A DNA stretch of 64,000 nt from Lycium barbarum (Eukaryota; Streptophyta; Magnoliopsida; Solanales; Solanaceae): the NCBI RefSeq assembly GCF_019175385.1, contig NC_083341.1:63273800-63337799 (forward strand). Direction: 5' to 3'. This document shows positions 1 through 8,499 of this stretch, one piece after another (the stretch's first letter is position 1; every line of letters starts with the position of its first letter). The position numbers and the translations under genes are program-made. The notes beneath the pieces were generated by a model. The model did no database searches and was not told the DNA's origin. It worked only from the letters and a program-made list of their open reading frames with translations.

Positions 1-944
1 GGCCAAGTGGGTCATCCAATATGGTGTGGGCTTTGGCCCACATGGATGTAAATTAAATAAGACAAAAGATGACTTATGGATCATAATTATCATCTTCACC
101 TTAGAAGCTTAGAGAAGCTTGGAGAAAAAAAAAAGAAGCTAGAGCCATTCGGCCATGCCTAGTTAAACAAGAACCTTGGAAAATCTTGATCAAAAATTAT
201 TTTCTTCTAGCATTCCTACTAATTTGAAGGTCCTCTTTAACGTGGGATAGTTGTTGGAGCAAGCAAAACACTTATTGGTGCCAATTACAACTCTAGCCAA
301 GTTGTGGAGTTAAGTGGAAGAGGTAAGATTTAATCTTCTTTTTCATATGTTTTGAATGTTTTGTATATGTTTTAGTGTGTGGAAATGGATGGAACCCATG
401 AATTTGGTGTGTTGGGGTGGTGGTCGTGTATGTGTTGTGTTGTGTAGGAATGGTGAACCAATTTTTACTTAGCATTTTGGTTGTTGTTGTCATGGATTCT
501 ATGTTGAAAATGAGAGTTTAATGATTCAAGTTGAAGTTGAAATTGCTGTGGGCTGTTTTAGAAGCCAATGTGATTTGAATGTAGTTTCTTGTATTTATGG
601 AAAATAATGTTGTTAGTGTGTGAATTGTTGGTGTAGTTCATGAATTTGAAAGAAGGAAATGTGTTGTTATTGCCTTGTTGCATTATGGAGGTTTCGGGTG
701 GAGTGACATATTGGTTAGGCCATCTTGAATATTATGTGGATTGTTTGAAGTGTTCTTGAATATTGTTTGAATGGTGTCGGATTAGTATTGGAGTGTGCGA
801 GCATTGGTGTTTGTTCGATTGTATGTAGTGGAAGTGAACGTAAATGGAATGCCATCGAATTATGTAAAAGGGAGTTGCTAATGTTAGAATGTGTTTTGAA
901 TTAATTGTTGATGTTGTTAATATGGTTGTTGGTATTGTTGTTGA

Positions 945-1010
945 TAACTTGGCCGAGTTGAATTCTCGGATTGTTGTTGATAATTTGGCCGAGTTGGACT
1001 CTCGGGGTTG
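945..1010 (+). repeat. Two-copy direct repeat of about 36 bp within the LTR
   Basis: The phrase TTGTTGATAACTTGGCCGAG occurs and is repeated with few changes (GATAATTTGGCCGAG), each copy followed by CTCGG. It is a local duplication within the LTR; no function is evident. Confidence 0.6.
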
Positions 1011-1755
1011 TTGTATTTACAAGGGAAATGCTGCCCAAATTTCTGTAGACAAGTGCTAGCTTAGGATTGAATTCCTAAGTACTTGTAGCTAACTTTTAGT
1101 ATTTAATGACGTTATTGTAGATCGTGTGAAAGCCCAGACTTATGTTGGACTAGCGTAGGAAGCGGGCAAGGTATGTAAGGCTTACCCTTTCTTTCTTTTG
1201 GCATGATCCTTATGAAACAAACATACGACGTATATGTATGATTTCAAAGAAGCTTCTATTCTTAGAGCTACTAGGATGGCTAATATTCTTGATTTCCATA
1301 AGCTACTTCATATGATTTTGAGACGTATCTATGATTTCCGAAGCTCTATTTGATATGTTTTCGAGCTTGTCTATGATTCTTATTCACTTCTTGACATGAG
1401 TACGCTCGGTATAGTTGAGCTTATTGTATGGTTGAATAACGAGTAAAGCATAAAGAGTTCATGTCCCTAAAAGGGTTCTGTAAGTATTAATGTCTCTAAC
1501 TTTTGCATACAGTCTTGGATTGCTTTGGAAACGTTCGTAGAGGTTCTGTAGTAAAAGTGTCCATAACTTTCTCATACTAAACTGGATTGACTTGAAACGT
1601 GTTTACGATCCTCATGCGTCGATTTGTGTACTTACCTATCGAGTCATGATTTATGTGCATATAGTTTCTCACTACTCTGCTCGTGGATGCCTCAATATGT
1701 CCTTCACTGAGCCCGGGCCAGGATATGTTATCGTGCGTATTCCACTGCATTGTTC

Positions 1756-1927
1756 ACCGCGTACCTCACTAGAGGGCCGGGATCTATTATATGTATATGT
1801 ATATGATGCTATGATGCTATGATGATATGATGATACGGGGATGGCGGCCAGGACAGCATATGATGACTCCATTCACCGCGTCCCTCACTAGAGGGCCGGG
1901 ATCTGTTATATGTATACGTATATGATG
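1756..1927 (+). repeat. Duplicated LTR segment with CACTAGAGGGCCGGGATCT
   Basis: The block TTCACCGCG..CCTCACTAGAGGGCCGGGATCT followed by TATATGTATA steps appears twice, at about 1756-1813 and 1872-1927, separated by ATGATGCTATGATG-type short repeats. A further duplicated block of about 80 bp follows at 1930-2090 (TTTGGAAAGTAAGCA versus TCGGAAAATAAGCA). Such tandem duplications are common in the U3 part of plant LTRs, but no regulatory role can be shown here. Confidence 0.6.
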
Positions 1928-2143
1928 ACATATGATGTCGGCACGCATGATCTGTGTTTGGAAAGTAAGCATTTTGGCACTCTGGATGGTTTACTTATTT
2001 TCTGTACTTCTTCTGACATATGACATCGGTATGCATGATTTGCGATCGGAAAATAAGCACCTTGGTATTCTGGCTAATGTACTTACTCTTTGTACCGTTG
2101 TTTCGATTATGGTTCTGTTTTCTGTATTTCATGCCTTACATAC

Positions 2144-2186
2144 TCAGTACATATTCCGTACTGACCCCCTTTCTTCGGGGGGCTGC
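2144..2186 (+). promoter_or_regulatory. Two adjacent hairpins in the LTR
   Basis: First hairpin: TCAGTAC then a 7-nt loop then GTACTGA (2144-2164). Second hairpin: CCCCC, loop TTTCTTC, GGGGG, immediately after. The Tekay LTR at 56327-56365 has the same arrangement with a different second stem (ACGTCC / GGACGT). The conserved layout with changed stem bases suggests a selected structure in the LTR transcript or DNA. The role is unknown; it could lie near the RNA start or the polyadenylation site. Confidence 0.5.
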
Positions 2187-2642
2187 ATTTCATGCCCGCA
2201 GGTACAGACGCTCGTTACAGTGATCCGTCAACCTAGGACATCCGTTCTACTGTTTTGAAGTGCTCCCTTGATCCGGAGCCCATACATTTGGTACAGATCC
2301 TTCTGTTGTACACATTTATGTATATGTGACTAATTAGGGGTACGGCGGGGCCCTGTCCCGTCATGATTCTGTTGTCTTTGTTAGAGGCTTGTAGACATGT
2401 ATGTGGGTCGTGGGTCGTATTTGTTCAGTAATGTTTATATGGTTTATGTTCGGCGTTCCCCTACACTACGATAACCTGATCGGTTTATGTGTTATATTAT
2501 AAGTAACGATTTAAACGATATATTGTCTTGTATGCACGAATTCCTTAATATGTTAAACACAAGTAGATTTTGGCTAGTAGGTATGTACGAGTGTCCATCT
2601 CGGGCACTAGTCGCGGCCTACGGGGTTGGGTCGTGACAAAAG

Positions 2643-2654
2643 TGGTATCAGAGC
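2643..2654 (+). other. Primer binding site, initiator-Met tRNA
   Basis: TGGTATCAGAGC lies 4 nt after the LTR end. This is the standard minus-strand primer site of plant retrotransposons, complementary to the 3' end of initiator methionine tRNA. The same site occurs at 56823-56834 in the other Tekay element. Confidence 0.92.
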
Positions 2655-2841
2655 GGTTCGTCCTCGGAATGTCTACAGGCCGTGTCTAGTAGAGTCTTGT
2701 TTATCGGTGTGTTGTGCACCACATCCATAAACAAGAAGCTACAGGACATTTAGGGTGTTACCTTTTCTTTCGATCTTAGATCGTGCGATAGAGCTGTATA
2801 TCAGGATGATTCCTTCCTAACGAAATGTTATGTTTTCAGCG

Positions 2842-4247
2842 ATGCCTCCGAGAAAAGCGACAGCTGCCCAGAAGGGCAAGTCAGCAGCAGTTGGAGAGAC
2901 TAGCCAGGCTCAGAGAGTTACTCGGGCCCGTGCCCAGACTATGCCCGAGATTTTGCCTCAGTCAGCGGGCTCTGTCACGCCACCATTATCAGAGGAGCCT
3001 AGAGCAGCAGCCGCTGCCGCTGTGGATCAGGAGGCGGCTCCACCGGTAGCTCCAGAGGCTCCAGCACCCGAGCCTCCAGCTCCTCAGCCAGGAGCGGAGG
3101 ATAGGGCGATGAGAGATGCAGTACAGTTGTTGACTAGACTAGTAGTGGGGCAGGCTCGCAGACGCGGGCTAGGGGGTGATGATGTGGATAGACATGATAG
3201 CTTGAGGGTTCGTGACTTCTTGACTTGTAATCCCCCAGAGTTTTTCGGGTCAAAGCCTGAGGAGGATCCCATGGATTTTATTCGACAGATGCAGCGTACG
3301 CTGAGGTTAGTCAGAGCTTCTGAGACTGAGTCTGTCGAGCTGTCTTCATATCGGTTGCGTGATGTAGCCGTTAATTGGTATGAGTCCTGGGAGCTGTCTA
3401 GAGGCGAGGATGCTCCTCCAGCAGTGTGGGATGAGTTGACAGCAGCTTTTATCGGCCACTTTTTGCCTCCAGAGATGCGGCGAGCGAGGGTTGACAGATT
3501 TTTACAGCTGAGACAGAGGGGCAGAAGTGTTCGAGAGTATATCCTAGAGTTTGACTCCCTAGCCAGATATGCACCCACCATTATAACTGATATGACTAAT
3601 CGGGTGCATCGATATGTGATGGGGTTGGATGATTACCTAATTGATAGCTGTGTGGCGGTGGCATCCCAGGGTGGGATGGATATTGCTCGGGTGCAGGCAT
3701 ATGCTCAGGGGATGGAGGATAGACGTAGAGGGCGTCAGCCCGACAGAGATTATGATCGGGGCCAGCCCAAGAGGGCTAGATCAGCTGGTTATTCTGGGGA
3801 GTTCGAGGCCGGCAGCCTCAACAGCATACTAGACAGTCTTCTCAGCCAGCGCGAAGTGCACCCCCACAGTCTACTGGTGAGAGATTTGATAGCACCGGAT
3901 ACTAAGGAGCTGGAAAAAGTTCCAGGGCTTCGGGTTCGCAGGTGAGCAGAGGTTTCAGTCAGTCAAAGCCACCCATGCCTCGGTGTTCTTACTGTGGGAA
4001 GCCTCGCCCAAAGGAGTGTTATCGTGCTACGGGTGCCTGTTTCTTTTGTGGTCGGCAGGACCATATTTTGAGGGAGTGCCCGTTTAAGAGTGGTCCCGGT
4101 GGTTCAGCCCAGCCCACTGGGTCGGTTGCTGGTTCATCTTCCCCTTCTGTAGCTGTGCGCCCTACAGCGCAGGGTATGCCGACACCGGCAGGTCACGGTA
4201 GAGGTCGAGGCGGAGCTCCCGGTTCTAGCACGAGTTTTATCATCTAG
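2842..4247 (+). pseudogene. gag of Tekay-like element, frameshifted
   Basis: Nucleocapsid polyprotein remnant. I place the start at 2842 (ATG CCT CCG), matching the MP-x-K-R/K start of the sister gag at 57029, rather than the in-frame ATG at 2830. The Ala/Pro-rich N-terminus is followed by the gag core (FLTCNPPEFFGSKPEEDP, WYESWELS, LPPEMR.ARVDRFLQLRQ; about 3210-3560), closely parallel to the 57-kb element. The frame shifts near 3803-3812, and a stop lies near 3903. The last third continues in another frame with a CCHC zinc knuckle, C-x2-C-x4-H-x4-C, at 4038-4079, which would bind genomic RNA. The product would be non-functional as it stands. Confidence 0.85.
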
Positions 4248-4250
4248 TAC
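4233..4250 (+). other. Deletion junction: aspartic protease lost
   Basis: The sequence jumps from the Gly-rich linker after the zinc knuckle (GGCGGAGCTCCCGGTTCTAG) directly to TATCATCTAG..TTCAAGATGTA. In the 57-kb element these two blocks are about 500 bp apart (roughly 58345 and 58840) and enclose the protease with its DPGS active-site motif. This copy has therefore lost the protease. Confidence 0.75.
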
Positions 4251-4917
4251 GAGTTCAAGATGTAAAAGCTGAGTCGCCGACTCTACAGTCAGTTCTAGTG
4301 GTGAATGAATTCCCGGATGTGTTCCCGGAAGAGCTTCCAGGCCTTCCTCCCGAGCGGGAGATTGATTTTGCTATTGAGGTGTTGCCAGACACTAAGCCTA
4401 TATCTATTCCTCCCTATAGAATGGCTCCAGCAGAATTGAAAGAGTTGAGGGAGCAATTGGGAGATTTGCTTGATAAATGCTTCATTAGGCCTAGTTCATC
4501 CCCATAGGGAGCACTCGTATTTTTTGTCCGAAAGAAAGATGGCTCGTTGAGAATGTGCATTAATTATCGGCAATTGAATAAAGTGATGATTAAGAACAAA
4601 TATCCTCTTCCGAGGATTGATGATTTGTTTGATCAGTTGCAAGGTGTCAAATGGTTTTCAAAGATCGATTTGAGGTCCGGGTATCACCAAGTGAGAGTTA
4701 GGGAGAAAGATATCCCTAAGACAGCCTTCACAACGAGATACGGCCATTTTAAGTTCCGAGTAATGTCATTTGGGCTAACCAATGCGCCAGCAGTGTTCAT
4801 GGACTTGATGAACGATGTGTTCAGGCCCTTTCTGGATTTGTTCGTGATTGTATTCATCGATGATATCTTGGTGTATTCTAGATCTGAGGCAGAACATGCA
4901 GATCATTTGCGTATTGT
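4251..4917 (+). pseudogene. Reverse transcriptase fragment, Tekay-like
   Basis: The N-terminal and palm parts of a Ty3/gypsy reverse transcriptase: NEFPDVFPEELPGLPPERE, IPPYRMAPAELKELREQL, the fingers segment [11 protein letters not shown], then the catalytic FIDDILVYS motif near 4855-4880. An in-frame TAG at 4505-4507 replaces the Trp found in the PWGAPV motif of relatives (TGG to TAG). The frame stops abruptly after HADHLRIV, where MULE-type repeats begin. RNase H, integrase and the 3' LTR of this element are not seen anywhere in the window. Homology to 58900-59520 is very clear. Confidence 0.88.
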
Positions 4918-5345
4918 TCCACTTGTTGCAACAACTCAACTATCTGTTGGAGTTAGCTTCAATTTTTGTCTGAAACGTAACCCCAAAAACTGAAGCTGCT
5001 TCCGACAGATTATTGACTTACTGCAACAAGTTGTATAGTTTTTGCAACAGGTGTTCCACTTGTTGCAACAACTCAACTATCTTTTGGAGTCAGCTTTACT
5101 TTTTATCTGAAACAGAACCCAAAAAACTGAAGCTGCTTCCAACAAATTATTGCCTTGCTGCAACAAGTGTACTACTTGTTGTAACAAGTAATACACTTGT
5201 TGCAACAACTCGATAATCTGTTGGACATCTTCAACAGTCTGAAACATTACCCCAAAAACACTGAAGCTAGCTCCAACAAATTAGTGACTTGTTGCAACAA
5301 TTTTATTACCTGTTGCAACAAGTAGTCTAATTCTTCCAACAAGTC
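4917..5345 (+). repeat. MULE left subterminal tandem repeat, about 135 bp x 3
   Basis: Three diverged copies start near 4917, 5050 and 5188. Each runs CACTTGTTGCAACAACTC, then CTGTTGGA, a stretch with CTGAAAC and CCCAAAAACTGAAGC, then TCCAACAAATTA and GCAACAAG. Alternating CAACAAGT and ACTTGTTG give many small inverted repeats. Subterminal repeats are typical of plant DNA transposons, where they can bind transposase; here that is inference. Confidence 0.75.
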
Positions 5346-5459
5346 AATAATTTGTTGGAACAACTGCTGCAACTGTTTCATTTTGTTATAGATTGGTATA
5401 TACTCTCATGACCAATTTTTTGTTAAACAAAATATCTTCAGGTACCTCGAACACCACTA

Positions 5460-7872
5460 ATGGGGGACTCAATAACAATAATGGTTGATTTCTATGGTGA
5501 ATGTATCGAGAAGAACAATCGATATATTTGGCGATGGAAGGGTAGTGACACGTTAGAGACCATAGCGATGACTGTCCAAAGAGATGTTATGTTCGATGAT
5601 TTTGTGAGCCTAGTAATCACCTATTGTGAATTAACTTGTGAACCAAAAGATCTTGCCATCACTTACATGCACAACTCTTTTGAAAATCAGAGGGTCTTGC
5701 CATTTAAGATAACTGATCAGGGTTGAATGATGTAGCTAGGCCCATTTTAAGGGTATACGTTGTTGGAAGCCCGGTAGAGAACCACAATTTATCTCAAGAC
5801 CAACAAGATGTGCTAAATGATGAATTAGATGGGGTGGATGTGGATATCCCAGATAATGGAAGTGGGGCTAACCCGATTCCTATACCCGAAGTTGCGAGCA
5901 ATACAGTGCGCACTACACAATCAATACAGTCTAACCATGTTCAAGATGATGAAACAGGTTTTTATAAAGGATTTTCATTCAAGAACAAGGAAGCACTAGC
6001 CACTTGGTTGAAACTTGCTTGCTTGAAGAAAGATTTTAGAATCAAGAAGGTGATTAATTCGCGTACTGTGTATTGCTTCAGATGTGTACATCCGGAGTGC
6101 AATTAGTGGTTGAGGGCTGTGAAGCTTTTAAGTTCTGACAGATTTTGTATCAGAACCTACATAAAGCATCACACATGTGGTTCTGAGCACATTACGAGCC
6201 ATAGTCCACACGCTACTGTGAAAGTCATTGGTGAATACTTCAAAGATAAGTTTCCTTACGATAAAGGCCCATCTACAAAAGATATGAGTCAATCAATCCG
6301 TACATATTTGGGTTGTAAGGTAAGTTATTGTAAGGTCTGGAAGGGCATGGAGATTGCAAAGGCTTTGACAAAAGGGACATGTGAGCACGGGTATGCGGTG
6401 CTTGATGCGTACCGTTATATGCTTCGTTCTGCAAATCCAGGAAGTAAGACGGCATTGAAGGTTGATGAAAATGGGAAGTTCAAGTACTTTTTGTATCCTA
6501 TAAGGCTTGGATTCTTGGTTTTACGTAAATGAAAAAAGTCATAGTTGTCGATGGGACATTTTTGAGGAGCAAGTACGAAGGAGTGTTGTTGTCAGCAGTC
6601 GCACAAGATGGGGGGAATCATATTTTTCCAGTGGCATTTTGTGTAGTGGAGAAGGAGTGTGATGCTTCGTACAAATATTTTTTTGAACAAATGAGAAGAT
6701 ATATAGAGGATGCCCCCGAGTTGTGCATAATTTCTGATAGACATCCAAGTATCAAAAAGGCGATTTCAATTGTCTTCCCTACATGTCATTATGGTTTTTG
6801 CATGAGGCACCTAGGGGAAAATCTGAGAACCACCTTTCACAATGGGGTGGTCGTATCTCAATTTTATAAAGCAGCAAAAGTGTACAATATTGATGTCTTC
6901 AATAACCATTTCAATAACATCAGAGATTTGGTTCCTGGGGCCGCTGAACATATTGAATGTGTTGGATTCCACAGATGGAGCAGGGCATTCTACCCCGAAA
7001 ATAGGTATTTGCACATTTTTGTTTCCAACAAGTAACATATCTGCTGCAACTAATAGGTAACTTGTTGCGGCAGATATGTTACCTGTTGTGATTTTTGACA
7101 TACCTGAGCCTCAGCCACCTGTTCCAACACTAATATGTTTGTTTTGTCAGGTATAATTTTATGACGACAAACGTTGCTGAGTCGGTGAACTCAATGTTCA
7201 ATGTTGAAAGAGAATTTACCATTACTGCTCTATTTGATTCCATAAACAGGAGGTTTACTGAGAAATTTCATGAGAGGCGTATGGAGTTCATCGACTCACC
7301 AACCATCTTTGTTCCCTTAATGGAAAAAAAATATCAAAATTATCAACTTGGGTAATAAGTTATTGGCCCATCAAATTGCCAACTACAAGTTTAGCGTCAT
7401 CGGTCACGGTTCAGTTGCAACAATCGATCTGCAAAGAAGATCTTGTACTTGTAGAGTTTTTGACCTGGACAAAATACCTTGCCCACATGCTATGGCAGCG
7501 CTTCGAGTCCAATATGGTGAAGACTTTGGAAGGCGGATTTATGACTACTCATCTCCATATTACAGGGTGGAGAATTACATAATTGCATACTGTGAGGAAA
7601 TGAATCCCGTGCCTTCTGAAGAATCTTGGGAAGTTCCTATGGAGATTTTAGAGAGCGAAATACCTCATCCACATATTGATCCGAGCAAACCGGGAAGAAG
7701 ACGGACAAAGAGGAGGCGTGGAATCGGGGTATCACTTACAACTAGGAAAAACAAATGCTCCATATGCAAAACAGCTAGCCATAAAAAAAACTACATGCCC
7801 AAACCAAATTGTTCCATAGTTGTTAAATTTGCAATGTCTTGTAATAATAATTATTATTGTTTGTGTTTGTGA
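5460..7872 (+). pseudogene. MULE (MuDR-type) transposase, multiply disrupted
   Basis: The transposase would cut and paste the element in the nucleus. Segments in order: an N-terminal domain (5460-5722, with RYIWRWKGSDT); the MuDR DNA-binding-like region (about 5960-6200, GFSFKNKEALATWLK); the MULE catalytic domain (6529-7004, VVDGTF with the first Asp at 6550, then ISDRH and CMRHL); an intron (7005-7150); a second exon with TTNVAESVNSMF; a SWIM zinc finger (7444-7488, CTC..CPHA); and a basic, zinc-knuckle-like tail (CSICK..SHKK) whose last Cys is missing. Lesions: frameshift near 5722, TAG at 6104-6106 (a Trp position), frameshift near 6529, and frameshift in the A-tract at 7322-7330. One gene, not several. 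Confidence 0.85.
7005..7150 (+). other. Probable intron of the MULE transposase, with hairpin
   Basis: The exon ends GAAAATAG, followed by GTATTTG; the acceptor is TTTTGTCAG followed by GTATAATTTT. Joining 7004 to 7151 restores the frame into the conserved MTTNVAESVN block, so a 146-bp intron fits well. Within it, 19-nt arms at 7032-7050 and 7064-7082 (GTAACATATCTGCTGCAAC and its near-perfect complement) form a hairpin made of the same TTGCAACA-type repeat that flanks the element. Confidence 0.75.
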
Positions 7873-8224
7873 AATTGGATTTTATGACATTTTTATGTTG
7901 TTTCTGTTAGTAAAATTGGTTTAAATGATATGTTGATCTTGCTCAAATCACCAATGTATGTTTTGTGGTTTTGCAATTTCTGAACAATTTCCACTAAGTA
8001 AAAATTCTGTTGCAACAGCTGTGTAGCTTGTTGGGATTTTGCCAACTAGTAATCGGACCTGTTGCAACAACTAACTTAACTTGGTTTTCCAACAAGTGAC
8101 ATGACTTGTTACAGTAAGTTCCTATAGTGTTTTGAGTTTTTACAACAAATGGAATGAGTTGTTGCAGAAAATCCTTAACTTGTTTCATCTAACAAATGGA
8201 ATGAGTTGCTTCATCCAACAAGTG
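7873..8224 (+). repeat. MULE 3' untranslated region and diverged TTGCAACA repeats
   Basis: AT-rich sequence follows the last transposase codon, then irregular repeats with CTGTTGCAACA, ACTTGTTG and CAACAAGT from about 8005. No gene is seen. The repeats become regular 21-mers from about 8225. Confidence 0.6.
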
Positions 8225-8480
8225 ATTCAGCTATGTTACCTGCTGCAACAGATTATGTACTTGTTGCAACAGGTTATGCAATTGCTGCAACAGATTATGT
8301 ACTTGTTTCAACAGGTTATGAAACTGCTGCAACAGATTATGCAATTACTGCAGCAGATTATGTACTTATTGCAACAGGTTATGCACTTATTGCAACAGGT
8401 TATGCAACTGCTACAACATATTATGTAATGGCTGCAGCAAATTATGTAATTGCTACAACAGATCATGAAATTGCTGCAAC
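8225..8480 (+). repeat. 21-bp minisatellite at the MULE right end
   Basis: About twelve head-to-tail units of the type GATTATGTACTTGTTGCAACA / GGTTATGCAATTGCTGCAACA. Because 21 is a multiple of three, two frames stay open across it and give 7-residue repeats. Nothing else supports a protein, so this is annotated as a repeat only. Confidence 0.85.
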
Positions 8481-8499
8481 AACTAGGATATAAGTCACA

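Larger units (their letters stand above)
1..2638 (+). mobile_element. 5' LTR (start outside window) of a Tekay-like Ty3/gypsy element
   Basis: Long terminal repeat ending in TCGTGACA just before a tRNA primer site. Comparison with the inverted relative at 28557-29712, which does show its TG terminus, suggests that about 200-250 bp of this LTR lie before position 1. The LTR is thus at least 2.6 kb, in the range of the complete 2552-bp Tekay LTR at 54267-56818. Its last 500 bp share with that LTR the TACATACTCAGTAC segment, the CATGCCCGCAGGTAC block and the end sequence. Internal short duplications occur at about 945-1010, 1756-1927 and 1930-2090. The long open frames inside are accidental. An LTR normally holds promoter and polyadenylation signals; I could not place them exactly. 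Confidence 0.85.

Noticed and set aside
1592..2258. Small host genes inside the first LTR
   Set aside because: Frames overlap, have no known motifs, and lie inside an LTR recognised by its ends and by similarity to other LTRs.
5012..5216. Small protein frame in the left MULE repeats
   Set aside because: It lies wholly in tandem repeats and does not continue into the transposase.
8132..8493. Heptad-repeat coiled-coil protein
   Set aside because: The open frames come from a 21-bp minisatellite, have no independent start context or relatives, and two frames are open at once.
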